From the NCBI GenBank assembly GCA_024234595.1, contig JACKNZ010000021.1:1-53457 (forward strand): a stretch of DNA of 53,457 bases, read 5' to 3'. Under the pieces are notes generated by a model. It did not search any database. It saw only the letters and a program-made list of their open reading frames with translations, and was not told where the DNA came from. Shown piece by piece: positions 24,831 to 34,460 of the stretch (its first letter is position 1; every line of letters starts with the position of its first letter). A program made the translations under genes and the position numbers. Origin of the DNA: Moraxellaceae bacterium (lineage in GTDB: Bacteria > Pseudomonadota > Gammaproteobacteria > Pseudomonadales > Moraxellaceae).

Positions 24831-24955
24831 TCTACTCCTCCCCCTCATCAGGGGGAGGTTGGGAGGGAGTTGACCTCACCCCAACCCTCTCCTTAATAAG
24901 GAGAGGGAGGATACCCCACCCTAGCCCTCCTCTAATTTAAGGGAGGGAACATATT
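24831..24955. repeat. Composite of dispersed palindromic repeats between hisA and hisF
   Basis: Three blocks in a row: CTCCTCCCCCTCATCAGGGG with GGAGGTTGGGAGGGAG; a third copy of CCTCACCCCAACCCTCTCC with GGAGAGGG; and CCCTAGCCCTCCTCT followed by AAGGGAGGG. Each is able to form a hairpin. No gene is present. Confidence 0.75.
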
Positions 24956-24972
24956 ATTGACAGGTTGTTACC

Positions 24973-25737
24973 ATGACTCTCGCCAAACGTATTATTCCTT
25001 GTTTAGATGTTGATAAAGGCCGTGTGGTCAAAGGTGTCCAGTTTTTAGATATTCGTGATGCGGGTGACCCTGTTGAAGTAGCCAAACGCTACGACCAACA
25101 AGGTGCTGATGAAATTACCTTTTTGGATATTACTGCCAGTCACGAAGGCCGCGACACAACGCTTAAAACGGTTGAACGCATGGCTTCCGAAGTATTTGTG
25201 CCGTTAACGGTGGGTGGTGGCATTCGTAAGTTAGAAGATATTCGTAATTTGCTCAATGCAGGGGCAGACAAAGTCAGTATTAACTCTGCTGCGGTATATG
25301 ACCCCGATTTTGTACGTGCAGCAGCTGACCGTTTTGGCTCACAATGTATTGTGGTGGCGATTGATGCCAAACGCATTGCTCCTAACAAGTGGGATATTTT
25401 TACCCATGGTGGGCGTAAAGATACAGGCATTGATGCCGTTGAATGGGCGATTAAAATGGCAGAGTACGGTGCTGGCGAAATTTTATTAACCAGTATGGAT
25501 GCAGATGGCACTAAAAATGGCTATGATTTAGGCGTGGTTCGTGCAGTAAGCGATGCGGTGAATGTGCCTGTGATTGCCTCTGGCGGTGTGGGCAATTTGC
25601 AGCATTTGGCTGATGGTATTTTGCAAGGTCGTGCTGATGCAGTATTAGCCGCTAGTATTTTTCACTTTGGCGAATACACCGTCCCTCAAGCAAAAGCCTT
25701 TTTGCGTGAGCAAGGTATTGTGATGCGCGAGATTTAA
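24973..25737 (+). CDS. hisF: Imidazole glycerol phosphate synthase cyclase subunit (HisF)
   Basis: 254-residue TIM barrel, the cyclase that pairs with HisH. The start reads LAKRIIPCLDVDKGRVVKG with the catalytic Asp11, and VPVIASGGVG and DGTKNGYDLG (second Asp near 130) follow. Length matches the family. No hisG, hisD, hisC or hisI lies in the window, so the pathway is split in the genome. Confidence 0.97.
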   Translation: MTLAKRIIPCLDVDKGRVVKGVQFLDIRDAGDPVEVAKRYDQQGADEITFLDITASHEGRDTTLKTVERMASEVFVPLTVGGGIRKLEDIRNLLNAGADKVSINSAAVYDPDFVRAAADRFGSQCIVVAIDAKRIAPNKWDIFTHGGRKDTGIDAVEWAIKMAEYGAGEILLTSMDADGTKNGYDLGVVRAVSDAVNVPVIASGGVGNLQHLADGILQGRADAVLAASIFHFGEYTVPQAKAFLREQGIVMREI

Positions 25738-25810
25738 CTTCATACTGCTAAAAAGTCCTTCATCACAAAAATTTGACAATATATCGCCTTTTCTTCAAAT
25801 GGATGAAATC

Positions 25811-27010
25811 ATGTACAATCTAAAATTCGTCTCAATGACAACGTGTTTACTCTCTGTTTTCTTGGCTGGCTGTGCACCCAAATTGGCTCCAATGCTAACT
25901 ATACCAGACGAGCCTGAAATCAAGATTGATAAAGTCTCCGTCACTGTTCCAACAACTAACAATAAAACTCTCAACGATAATGTTGTTCAAATGGCCAGCC
26001 ACCAAGTTTTAGCGGGTAGTACAATTGTTATTAATGTGCCCGAAGCCAACTTAAATAACAATAGAACACAACAGTCTGATGACTCTTTTAAAACTAAAGA
26101 CTTTTTTAACCAAGCAGAGCAGCAAATTGAAAGAGTCCTTATTAGTACAGGATTTAGAGTCGTTAGTAGATCTAAACTAGAGGCAAAACTTAGAGATTTA
26201 AGAGACTCAGCACGTTGTAAATTTAGTGACTATTACTGTTTACGCTCTCGAATGACAGATGACATGAAGCCTATTTTTGAAGATCTTAAACGTAAGTTTG
26301 ATGCTGATGAAATTACAGAAAATGACTATATGTTAAAGGTTAAGGAGCTTTACGAGAAATCAGAAAATCACTCAGCTGGCCGCGCCCGTAATGATGGAGA
26401 AAAAGAACTAACAGATATATCAGAAGTGATTCGTGCAGCACAATCAGGCGAAGTAAAAGCCGATTATATTTTGCAAATTAATAATTTTGAAACTGAAAAG
26501 AATGCTATCAAGCGTATTGATTTGCGCCATCTAGAATCTGTGCGTGACTTTCTTAGCAAATATCCATCTCTAATAGATTCAAAAAGTGATGATAAATTTG
26601 TTATTAAATGCTCTCCTTTAGCAGTTGAGTTGAACGCTCAATTAATTCATGTACAAACAGGAGAGATTGTTTGGATTGGTAACCATGAATTAAATGAATG
26701 GCAGTCCAACATAAACCCGTTAACAATAGAGTTAGGGCAAAGAACCTTTTCAACAAATTATTATCAAATTAAAAACGCTATTAACCAAGCAAACCAACCC
26801 TTGGCACGTGAATTACGCGCTAAAGGTCAATCCTTTAACATTCCATCACCACTGATGGAAACAGAGCTAATTTCTCCAATTATTACATCTGGCCGATGTG
26901 ACTCCAAGAATCAGTCTGCTGATAGTCTTGATGATTTAAGAAGCCAATTAGCTCGTCGCGCCGCAAAAGAGTTGGTCGAAACAATTAAAGTCTCAAACAA
27001 ACAGCCCTAA
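25811..27010 (+). CDS. Hypothetical lipoprotein, possibly CsgG/LpoB-like fold
   Basis: 399 residues from 25811 (an ATG 12 bases upstream is an alternative). The signal peptide ends in LAGC, a good lipobox, so it should be anchored in a membrane on the periplasmic face. The middle contains a charged helical part (about 115-200) with a repeated acidic pattern. Segments VLISTGFRVVSRSKLEAKL, ADYILQINNFE and AQLIHVQTGEIVWIGNHEL are reminiscent of the CsgG/LpoB alpha-beta fold, where a strand 'GFRVVxR', a 'DYIL' strand and a 'TGEIVW' strand occur in this order; this is a fold-level guess, not a family match. Stands alone between hisF and the GNAT gene. Confidence 0.65.
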   Translation: MYNLKFVSMTTCLLSVFLAGCAPKLAPMLTIPDEPEIKIDKVSVTVPTTNNKTLNDNVVQMASHQVLAGSTIVINVPEANLNNNRTQQSDDSFKTKDFFNQAEQQIERVLISTGFRVVSRSKLEAKLRDLRDSARCKFSDYYCLRSRMTDDMKPIFEDLKRKFDADEITENDYMLKVKELYEKSENHSAGRARNDGEKELTDISEVIRAAQSGEVKADYILQINNFETEKNAIKRIDLRHLESVRDFLSKYPSLIDSKSDDKFVIKCSPLAVELNAQLIHVQTGEIVWIGNHELNEWQSNINPLTIELGQRTFSTNYYQIKNAINQANQPLARELRAKGQSFNIPSPLMETELISPIITSGRCDSKNQSADSLDDLRSQLARRAAKELVETIKVSNKQP

Positions 27011-27047
27011 TAAAACTTTGATGCTCTAGGAAAGAGGAGCGTTGCAT

Positions 27048-27668
27048 TTAGCGCGCCTCTCTCCACATTAACCACAACTTAACATCTTTGGCCACAGCCA
27101 CTTCTTCGGTCACTTCAAAACCAAAATGCTGATAAATAGCAATATTTTGTTCTTTAGAGTTCTCTAAATAGGCAGGCGTTTGGGTACGGTCGCAAATATC
27201 TAACACGGGTTTAAGTAGCTTTGAGCAATAGCCCCTACCCTGCGCTTCGGGTGCAACCCCCACCGCCATTAAATACCAATGCGGCACATGAGGATGTTTA
27301 GCTTGAATGTTATCCACCGCCCGCCAACGCGAATACAACGGACCTAAACCAGTTACGCCTATCCAATCAGGCAAAAACGCCAACTGCTCAGCTAAGCCTA
27401 ATTGCCAACAATTAGGCGGTGACCACAAAGCTGCCCCTAAACGGTCTTCGGTTGTCCAAATTTGCTCATACGGCCACGCAAACCTATCCCAATAAATTTC
27501 AAAAATTTTTCTAAAACGTGCACCTAAATAAACATCTTGTTTGGCCAACCAGTTATACATCGGGTCATCCCAAAAAGAACGCGTCAAGGTATCAATCACT
27601 ATTTCGCGGTCTTCTGCCTCGGCCTGCAAAACAGCGGCATTTTTAGGAAAATCATCATCCATCATCAT
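27048..27668 (-). CDS. GNAT-family N-acetyltransferase
   Basis: 206 residues from 27668, where the ATG overlaps the ctpA stop (ATGA), so the two are translationally coupled; a TTG at 27683 is rejected. The N-terminal part has the ITRSFWDDPMYNWL-type motif seen in a family of bacterial/fungal acetyltransferases. Motif A is VGVAPEAQGRGYCSKLLKPV (about 130-149), and NSKEQNIAIYQHFGFEV follows. Substrate unknown. Confidence 0.85.
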   Translation of the reverse strand: MMMDDDFPKNAAVLQAEAEDREIVIDTLTRSFWDDPMYNWLAKQDVYLGARFRKIFEIYWDRFAWPYEQIWTTEDRLGAALWSPPNCWQLGLAEQLAFLPDWIGVTGLGPLYSRWRAVDNIQAKHPHVPHWYLMAVGVAPEAQGRGYCSKLLKPVLDICDRTQTPAYLENSKEQNIAIYQHFGFEVTEEVAVAKDVKLWLMWREAR

Positions 27669-29134
27669 GGTTTTGGCTGCCAAAAAGCTGCACCTTTTAA
27701 AATATTTAAGGCGGCATACAACACATAATCGTCTTCAGCGAGTTCTTTTTCATTTAACAGTATCGGTTTTTTACTATTAGGAAGTTCCTTTTCGCTTGCA
27801 GTATTTACCTTGCTGCCTTTGTTATCTTTTTTATTCTTTTTGCTAGAGCTTGCGTTGTCTGGTGCTGTTGTTTTTTGGGGCGCAGCTGCATCTTGGTCTA
27901 ATTGTTCATCACTGGGCTTAAAATTATTGGTGGCATCGGCCTGCTCATTAGGATTGGCCAAGTGTCCTTTTAAATCAGCCTCTTTATAGCTTTCGACACT
28001 GCCCAATAATTCAATTTTAGCTGGCTCTATTAGCACATCGGGCTTGATGCCTTCGGCCTGAATCGAGCGGCCATTAGGGGTGTAATAACGCGCAGTGGTC
28101 ATTTTAATGGCTTTGTCTTCGCTAATTTGCAGCACAGTTTGCACCGAACCTTTACCAAAGGTGGTTGTGCCAGCAATAATGGCGCGTTTTTGGTCTTGTA
28201 ATGCCCCTGCTACAATTTCGGAGGCCGAGGCTGAACCACCATTGACTAAGACTAATAAAGGAATATTGGGCAGTATTTGCCCCTCAGTTGCTTCAAACTT
28301 TTCAATACTATCTTCGCTACGCGCTTTGGTATAAACCACTAAGCCTTTGTCTAGGAAGCTGTCTGCAACGCTAATTGCCCCTGCTAATACGCCACCTGGA
28401 TTATTGCGTAAGTCTAAAATAATACCTTTTAAGGGGATGGTATTTGCTTTGAGTTGAGTTAGCACTTTATCAAGGTCACGACCTGTATGGGTCTGAAACT
28501 GGCTAATACGTACCACGGCATAATCTTCGCCAATCATGCGCATTTTGACACTGGTCGTTTCTATTTTAGCGCGAATGATAGTGAGTTTTTTGGGGGCTTC
28601 ACCTTTACGCTGAATGGTCAGTTTAAGGGGTTGACCTATGTCGCCACGCATAATGTCAACCGCTTCGTTCATGGTCATGCCTTTAACGGCTTTATCTTCG
28701 AGTTTGATAATATAATCGCCTGCCTGAATACCCGCTTTGGCGGCAGGGGTGTCATCTATGGGGCTAATGACGCGCAACAAACCATCTTCCATGCCAATTT
28801 CTACCCCTATACCGCCAAACTCACCTGTGGTTTGTGCTTTAAGGTCTAAATAATCATTTTTATCTAAATAGGCAGAATGTGGGTCAAGAGAAGTCAGCAT
28901 GCCTTTTATGGCATTTTCGAATAAAGTTTTGTCGTCAACAGGGTCAACATAGCTTTGCCTAATACGCTCAAAGACATCTACAAAGGTGCGTAAATCACTG
29001 AGCGGCAGCGGTGGCTGTGGCGCAGTTTTGTCGGTAGTAGCAGTGTCTGGTGTGGCGGCTGGTGCAAGCTCTGCCGCCCAAAGTGGGCTGTGTAAAACGA
29101 ACAGGCTAACAATGACAGGCAAAACTTTATTCAT
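27665..29134 (-). CDS. ctpA: C-terminal processing protease CtpA (S41 family)
   Basis: 489 residues from 29134, giving a proper signal peptide (NKVLPVIVSLFVLHSPLWA). Exported serine protease with a PDZ domain (about 90-175, containing GGIGVEIGMEDGLLRVISP) followed by the S41 domain with VNGGSASASEIVAGAL (catalytic Ser) and FGKGSVQT (catalytic Lys). A low-complexity Lys/Asn/Ser segment (about 405-465) precedes a short conserved C-terminus, ending in NILKGA. It processes or degrades periplasmic proteins and often controls peptidoglycan hydrolases. Upstream is gpmI, 99 bases away, same direction. Confidence 0.95.
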   Translation of the reverse strand: MNKVLPVIVSLFVLHSPLWAAELAPAATPDTATTDKTAPQPPLPLSDLRTFVDVFERIRQSYVDPVDDKTLFENAIKGMLTSLDPHSAYLDKNDYLDLKAQTTGEFGGIGVEIGMEDGLLRVISPIDDTPAAKAGIQAGDYIIKLEDKAVKGMTMNEAVDIMRGDIGQPLKLTIQRKGEAPKKLTIIRAKIETTSVKMRMIGEDYAVVRISQFQTHTGRDLDKVLTQLKANTIPLKGIILDLRNNPGGVLAGAISVADSFLDKGLVVYTKARSEDSIEKFEATEGQILPNIPLLVLVNGGSASASEIVAGALQDQKRAIIAGTTTFGKGSVQTVLQISEDKAIKMTTARYYTPNGRSIQAEGIKPDVLIEPAKIELLGSVESYKEADLKGHLANPNEQADATNNFKPSDEQLDQDAAAPQKTTAPDNASSSKKNKKDNKGSKVNTASEKELPNSKKPILLNEKELAEDDYVLYAALNILKGAAFWQPKP

Positions 29135-29233
29135 AAAAAATCCAAACTTTCTACAAGCAACACAAGCACTAGAGAGTAACAAGCTTACTCTCTTTCGTCA
29201 TGCCTTCAAGCAGTTTGCTGTGTCGTGTTATTG

Positions 29234-30769
29234 TTATTGCAAATCAATCAGGTTTTTACCTGTCATCTCGACAGGCACAGGGATACCCATTAAGCTTAAT
29301 AACGTGGGGGCAACATCCGACAACACGCCACCTTGTTTAATCGTCGCCTTACGCCCCACATAGGCAAATGGCACTAATTCACAGGTATGCGCGGTATGGG
29401 CTTGGCCTGTTTGGTTATCCATCATTTGCTCAACGTTACCGTGGTCAGCGGTAATAATCATTTCGCCACCGACTTCTTTAACCGCCGCATACAAACGACC
29501 TAAACACACATCTAAGGCTTCAACCGCTTTTACTGCCGCATCAAACACACCTGTATGTCCTACCATATCGCCATTGGCATAATTACAAATTAAGGCATCA
29601 AATTCGCCAGATTTAATCGCCGCCACTAATTTGTCAGTGACTTCATAAGCACTCATTTCAGGTTGTAAATCATAAGTCGCCACTTTGGGAGATGGCACTA
29701 AAATGCGTTGTTCACCTGCAAATAACTCTTCACGGCCACCACTAAAGAAGAAGGTCACATGGGCATATTTTTCGGTTTCAGCAATGCGTAATTGCGTTTT
29801 GCCCAAGTTAGCTAAGTACTCACCTAAGGTATTATTTAAGTTTTCAGGCTTATAAGCCACAGGTGCTTTGATGCTGGCAGAATATTGGGTCAACATGACA
29901 AATTCGGCTAACTGCGGACGGATACGACGTTCAAAGCCTGTAAATTCGTTATCAACAAAGGCTCTGGAAATTTCACGCGCACGGTCAGCACGAAAATTCA
30001 TAAACACAATCGCATCACCATCCTTAATTAAGGCGGCTTGCTCACCTTCGCCAATAATCGCGGTGGCTTTAACAAACTCATCACTCTCACCTGCGGCATA
30101 AGCGGCTTCTAAACCTGCCATTGCTGTGGCTGCGGTGCGCTCAGCAACACCTTCAGTCATTAAACGATACGCTTGTTCCACTCGCTCCCAACGATTATCT
30201 CTGTCCATTGCATAATAACGACCAATAATCGAGGCAATACGACCTTTACCTGTCGCACGTAAGGCAGCATCCATTTTTTGTAACGAAGGCATTGCGCTTT
30301 TGGGTGGCGTATCGCGACCATCTAAAAAAGCATGAACATAAACCTGTTGTGCGCCACGCTCAACCGCCAATTTGACCATGGCGTGTAAATGATCTTCGTG
30401 GGAATGCACACCACCTTCGGACAATAAGCCCCAAATATGCACCGCTTTTTGATTGGCAACGGCTTTATCAACAGCAGATGTAATCACAGGATTGCTAAAA
30501 AAATCACCATCACGAATCGATTTGGTAACACGGGTAAAGTCTTGATAAACAATACGTCCTGCCCCTAAATTCATATGACCGACTTCGGAGTTACCCATTT
30601 GACCATCAGGTAAACCGACGTCTTCGCCAGAGCCCGAAATTAAACCATTGGCATTTTCTTGTAAAATTTGTTGCCAGTTAGGCGTATGCGCCGCTTTAAT
30701 TGCATTGGAGTCCGAGGTTTCGCTGTGACCAAAACCATCCAAAATAATTAACACATAAGGCTTACGCAT
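29234..30769 (-). CDS. gpmI: 2,3-bisphosphoglycerate-independent phosphoglycerate mutase
   Basis: 511-residue alkaline-phosphatase-type enzyme interconverting 3- and 2-phosphoglycerate in glycolysis and gluconeogenesis, needing Mn2+. The metal Asp is in LIILDGFG (Asp11), the phospho-Ser in GQMGNSEVGH (Ser61), RGRDT-type segment HAFLDGRDTPPKS, and the second metal cluster in ITADHGNVEQM near residue 442. Length is standard. Confidence 0.97.
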   Translation of the reverse strand: MRKPYVLIILDGFGHSETSDSNAIKAAHTPNWQQILQENANGLISGSGEDVGLPDGQMGNSEVGHMNLGAGRIVYQDFTRVTKSIRDGDFFSNPVITSAVDKAVANQKAVHIWGLLSEGGVHSHEDHLHAMVKLAVERGAQQVYVHAFLDGRDTPPKSAMPSLQKMDAALRATGKGRIASIIGRYYAMDRDNRWERVEQAYRLMTEGVAERTAATAMAGLEAAYAAGESDEFVKATAIIGEGEQAALIKDGDAIVFMNFRADRAREISRAFVDNEFTGFERRIRPQLAEFVMLTQYSASIKAPVAYKPENLNNTLGEYLANLGKTQLRIAETEKYAHVTFFFSGGREELFAGEQRILVPSPKVATYDLQPEMSAYEVTDKLVAAIKSGEFDALICNYANGDMVGHTGVFDAAVKAVEALDVCLGRLYAAVKEVGGEMIITADHGNVEQMMDNQTGQAHTAHTCELVPFAYVGRKATIKQGGVLSDVAPTLLSLMGIPVPVEMTGKNLIDLQ

Positions 30770-30979
30770 AACACCACTCTCATAACAGCCAAAAATAAGG
30801 CGCGTATTTTACCCTTTTTTGTCGCTCACGCTCGCTCGTCTTGATAAAAAAAGCCATTTTTGATGACAGATTCGGCAATTTTGTGGTGTTTCCTAGTCAT
30901 GTGGCTAATATCTTCTATATCAATCTCTCTTTTATACTCAAAAAAGAGCGTCATAAGACCCAATACAATGGAGAACGAG

Positions 30980-31492
30980 ATGAATAGTTCCGCTACGTCA
31001 CTATGCCAACTAAACGCCAAAGATATTATGTCCAGTCCTGTATTGACCGCACACGATACTTGGTCAGTCAAAATGCTGTTAGATTTTTTTAGCAAACACC
31101 GCATCACAGGCGCACCTGTCACCGACTATCAGGGCAAACTTAAAGGCGTAGTAACCATGAGTGATGTGTTGCGCTTTGAAAATTTGCCTGCTGTTGAAAA
31201 AGAACGTTTAATTGGCGTGTCTTGTTATGGTGAATACGCCAGTTATGAATTAAGCCATGAGGATTTGGTGCAATTAGTTCAACACGCCGATATTAACTGC
31301 CCTGTTGCTCAGATTATGACACCACATATTATTTCGGTTGCAAGCAATACTTCTGTGCCTGATGTTGCCAAACTGCTCAGAGAACGAGAAATTCATCGTG
31401 TTTTTGTGTTAGAAGATGAGCAATTAGTTGGTGTTGTTAGTACCAGTAATTTGCTTGATGCTTTGATTAGTGCCTGTGCTTGTCAATGCTAA
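30980..31492 (+). CDS. Protein with two CBS domains
   Basis: 170 residues from the ATG at 30980, preceded by GGAG at 30970-30973; longer in-frame starts add an unlikely hydrophobic leader. It consists only of a CBS pair: the first has AKDIMSSPVLTAHDTWSV, HRITGAPVTDYQGKLKGVVTMSDVLRF; the second has VAQIMTPHIISVASNTSVPD, REIHRVFVLEDEQLVGVVSTSNLLDAL. CBS pairs bind adenosyl ligands such as AMP or ATP and usually regulate another protein. No partner is adjacent, so role unknown. A hairpin terminator follows. Confidence 0.9.
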   Translation: MNSSATSLCQLNAKDIMSSPVLTAHDTWSVKMLLDFFSKHRITGAPVTDYQGKLKGVVTMSDVLRFENLPAVEKERLIGVSCYGEYASYELSHEDLVQLVQHADINCPVAQIMTPHIISVASNTSVPDVAKLLREREIHRVFVLEDEQLVGVVSTSNLLDALISACACQC

Positions 31493-31498
31493 ATGTTT

Positions 31499-31524
31499 AG
31501 GCTAGGTGCTAACACCTAGCCTTT
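31499..31524 (+). terminator. Terminator of the CBS gene
   Basis: Ten-bp perfect stem AGGCTAGGTG/CACCTAGCCT with loop CTAA; the following T-run is short (TTTG). Confidence 0.75.
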
Positions 31525-31570
31525 GATTAAACCACTCGACTTTTTGGCTCTACCATCACAGGCGATTCAA

Positions 31571-31900
31571 TCACTTTTTTTCTGTTTCTTGTGCCTCGTC
31601 AGCTTCGGCAATGTTTTTTTGAATAATCATTTGGTCTTCAATGGTTTCAAAGGCTTGGGTTGCCAATTCGCCGACTTCTTGATTAACACGGCGAATAGCG
31701 TCATAGACTTGACCAAAACTTTTATCCCATAATTCATCACGTTTGTCGCTATCAACATCCAAAACGCCTTGCTTTTCTAACACTGCAAAAGGCAATTCAG
31801 CAATGGTTTTGTGAATTTGCTCAACCGACGTTGCGCCCTTATCAATAGCTTGTTGTACAAGGTCTTTTAATGCTTCTAAACGGGTTAAGGTTTTACTCAT
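31571..31900 (-). CDS. Conserved hypothetical helical protein (phasin-like size and composition)
   Basis: 109 residues, predicted mostly helical with heptad-like spacing: LEALKDLVQQAIDKG at the start, a VEQIHKTIAELPFAVLEK segment, and VYDAIRRVNQEVGELATQAFETIEDQ in the second half; the tail is acidic and lysine-rich. This looks like widespread small gammaproteobacterial proteins without function. A link to phasins or to polyhydroxyalkanoate granules is not shown by the sequence. Confidence 0.75.
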   Translation of the reverse strand: MSKTLTRLEALKDLVQQAIDKGATSVEQIHKTIAELPFAVLEKQGVLDVDSDKRDELWDKSFGQVYDAIRRVNQEVGELATQAFETIEDQMIIQKNIAEADEAQETEKK

Positions 31901-32100
31901 CTTAATGCTCCTTTATTTTTTAATTTGACTTTACTATACACCTCATTATTTGTGCAGCACCACAAATACTGACTTTATTTTGTGCTATTTTTAGTTTTAG
32001 CCTCTGAACCAGAAAACAGAGGCCAAAAACATACAAAATCTAGTCCCTTACAACACTCCTTGTCAGCCAGCAGATGTATAGCTTAGTCAAAACTGGACTT

Positions 32101-33267
32101 TTAGGCAGCAATGCTATTCACAGAAGCTACTTTCTTGGAAATTGGCATAACCTTAGCAGCTTTGGCAACAATCGTTTCTGCTCTTGAGTCTTCAACTTTA
32201 CGGCTAAATGGTAAGGCATATTTAAAAATACGTTTTACCACAGTCGAAAATTGCTTAGTAAAAGAACCCGTGTTGTAATGTTGACCATAACGCTCACAAA
32301 TTTCACGGACTTTGACTGACATTTCGGCATAACGCATACCAGGTACATCAGGGAACATATGATGCTCAATTTGATGACTTAAATTACCACTCATATAGTG
32401 CATAATTTTGCCGCCTGTTAAGTTACTAGAACCACGTAATTGGCGTAAATACCATTGGCCACGTGTTTCGTTCTCTAACACTTCGATTGGAAAAGTCTCG
32501 GCATCTTCGGTAAAGTGACCACAGAAAATAATCGAGAATGCCCAAACGTTACGAATCATATTGGCAAAAAAGTTACCCGTAATCACAGGAATAAACATCG
32601 GGCCAGCAATTAACGGAAAGAAAATATAATCTTTGGTGAACTGCTTACGCATTTTTGCGCCAATTGGCTTAAATTGCTCACGAACTTCTGCCCACGTTTT
32701 TTCACCGCTCATGACTTTTTCTAACTCTAAAGATTGTAGAGCCAATGTCCATTCAAAAGTCACCGCTAAAATGGCCGCCATTAAGGGGTTTGCTAAAAAG
32801 CGTGGTTCCCATTTTTGCTCTGGAAACAAACGTAACACACCATAACCAATATCATGATCCATACCACGAACGTTGGTATAAGTATGGTGCATAAAGTTGT
32901 GGGTATGACGCCAGTTATCTGCGGTACAGACGGTATCCCATTCGTAATCATTACCACGCAGTGATGCATCGTTCATCCAATCATATTGACCGTGCATGAC
33001 GTTGTGGCCTAATTCCATATTTTCAACAATTTTAGAAACCCCCAAAATTGCTGTACCTGCCAACCAGAATGGTGGCAACCAACCCAACATTAAGGAAGTA
33101 CGACCTGCAATTTCGCTATAACGCACAAAGTTACGCACGCCATAAATATAGTCGGCTTCTTTTTTGCCTAAACTGGCCATCGTTTCTTTGCGTAAAGCAT
33201 CTAACTCTGCACCAAAGGCTTCAATTTCTTCTAAGCTTAAATCACGGCTTTTGCTAATCGTTGACAT
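32101..33267 (-). CDS. Membrane fatty acid (acyl-CoA) desaturase
   Basis: 388-residue di-iron desaturase. Three histidine boxes: GHNVMHG (about residue 88), HTHNFMHH (about 124-131) and SHQIEHHMFP (about 293-302), the last with the Gln-His arrangement typical of front-end or acyl-CoA type desaturases. Two long hydrophobic hairpins cross the membrane. It lies downstream of and in the same direction as the ferredoxin reductase that should feed it electrons. The layout reductase-desaturase with a divergent TetR repressor is that of desC-desB/desT in Pseudomonas aeruginosa, which makes unsaturated fatty acids from saturated acyl-CoA; the same role here is inference from order and sequence. Confidence 0.93.
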   Translation of the reverse strand: MSTISKSRDLSLEEIEAFGAELDALRKETMASLGKKEADYIYGVRNFVRYSEIAGRTSLMLGWLPPFWLAGTAILGVSKIVENMELGHNVMHGQYDWMNDASLRGNDYEWDTVCTADNWRHTHNFMHHTYTNVRGMDHDIGYGVLRLFPEQKWEPRFLANPLMAAILAVTFEWTLALQSLELEKVMSGEKTWAEVREQFKPIGAKMRKQFTKDYIFFPLIAGPMFIPVITGNFFANMIRNVWAFSIIFCGHFTEDAETFPIEVLENETRGQWYLRQLRGSSNLTGGKIMHYMSGNLSHQIEHHMFPDVPGMRYAEMSVKVREICERYGQHYNTGSFTKQFSTVVKRIFKYALPFSRKVEDSRAETIVAKAAKVMPISKKVASVNSIAA

Positions 33268-33332
33268 GATAATTCTCTCTTAATCTTAATTCGGTTTGTC
33301 TGTTTCTCGCCCTTTATCGGGAGAAAACTTAC

Positions 33333-34397
33333 TTAAATATCTAAAGTCACAGGGCTTAAAGCTTCAGTCACACAAATACGAATCTGCGTATTTGGCTGAT
33401 CATCAATCGCACCTGTAATCACATCACGCACAACACCCGATACTTTGGTACAACTACAGGTTTTACACATGCCAATTCGGCAGCCATAAGCAGGTTTTGC
33501 TCCACCCGCTTCAGCACTTTCCAATAAAGTTGCTTTAGTGTTTAACAATAATTGCTGACTACGACGTAAGGTAATTGGCATTTCGTTAATCGGCTTATTA
33601 GGGTCAACCGCAGGCAAACCAAACACTTCTTGAGTCAATTTGTCGCTAATACCTTTGTCTGCCCAAACCTTAGTTACTGCACCCATTAAGCCTTGTGGGC
33701 CACATAAATAGGTACTACGCTCAGCAAAATCAGGGCAAACATCAGCTAATTGCTTTTGACTAAAACGTCCTGCTTCACCACTGCTCGCTAATACATAATT
33801 TAATTTTAAAGAAGGATGCTTAACTGCCAATTCGACCATATCGTTAGCAAACGCTAAGTCTTTGTCGGTATTAACGTAATACACCACCGACACATCCAAA
33901 TCAGCTTGACGCTTTAAGGCTTCTGCCAACAAGCTATAAACGGGGGTAATACCGCTGCCACCTGCAATCAATAATAATTTGCTTGGCAACACATTGGGCA
34001 ATACAAAGTCACCACCGACAGCACCCAATTCAATCACATCGCCAACATGAAGATTATCGTGCATCCAATTAGACACTTTGCCGTTTGCTTGGCGTTTAAT
34101 ACCTAACTCAATCACATTGTCGGTAGGCGCATTAACCAAGCTATAGCAACGTTCATGGAAACTGCCGTTTATCATGACTTTAACCGACACAAATTGCCCT
34201 GCCTTAAAACCCTGCCAGTGTTTGTTAGGTTTTAATACAAAACGCTTAATGTCTGGCGTTTCACTGTCAATAGACACCACACGTGCCATCACGCGTTTAA
34301 CCGTCATCATTGGGTCAACATGAGCCAACATAAAGTCAACCCAATCTTCTTTGACACTACCTAAAAAACGACCGATTACTGGATTTAGTGCTGACAT
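33333..34397 (-). CDS. Ferredoxin-NADP reductase with C-terminal 2Fe-2S domain (desaturase electron donor)
   Basis: 354 residues starting at the ATG at 34397, preceded by GGGAGA; a TTG upstream is rejected. FAD-binding part (about 40-140) with ERCYSLVNAP, NAD-binding part (about 145-260) with LLLIAGGSGITPVYSLL, and a plant-type ferredoxin end with cysteines in CRIGMCKTCSC and a final Cys near residue 343 (IRICVTEAL). Supplies electrons to the desaturase 65 bases downstream. Its upstream region carries the palindromes noted separately. Confidence 0.94.
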   Translation of the reverse strand: MSALNPVIGRFLGSVKEDWVDFMLAHVDPMMTVKRVMARVVSIDSETPDIKRFVLKPNKHWQGFKAGQFVSVKVMINGSFHERCYSLVNAPTDNVIELGIKRQANGKVSNWMHDNLHVGDVIELGAVGGDFVLPNVLPSKLLLIAGGSGITPVYSLLAEALKRQADLDVSVVYYVNTDKDLAFANDMVELAVKHPSLKLNYVLASSGEAGRFSQKQLADVCPDFAERSTYLCGPQGLMGAVTKVWADKGISDKLTQEVFGLPAVDPNKPINEMPITLRRSQQLLLNTKATLLESAEAGGAKPAYGCRIGMCKTCSCTKVSGVVRDVITGAIDDQPNTQIRICVTEALSPVTLDI

Positions 34398-34419
34398 CTT
34401 GGTGTCTCCCAATTACAAA

Positions 34420-34437
34420 AGTGAACATCTGTGCACT
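34420..34437. promoter_or_regulatory. FabR/DesT-type operator, site 1
   Basis: AGTGAACA-TC-TGTGCACT, an 18-bp palindrome with one mismatch, 22 bases before the reductase start. The adjacent bases extend the symmetry to 20. Confidence 0.65.
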
Positions 34438-34460
34438 TAATATATCGCACTTTAAAAATA

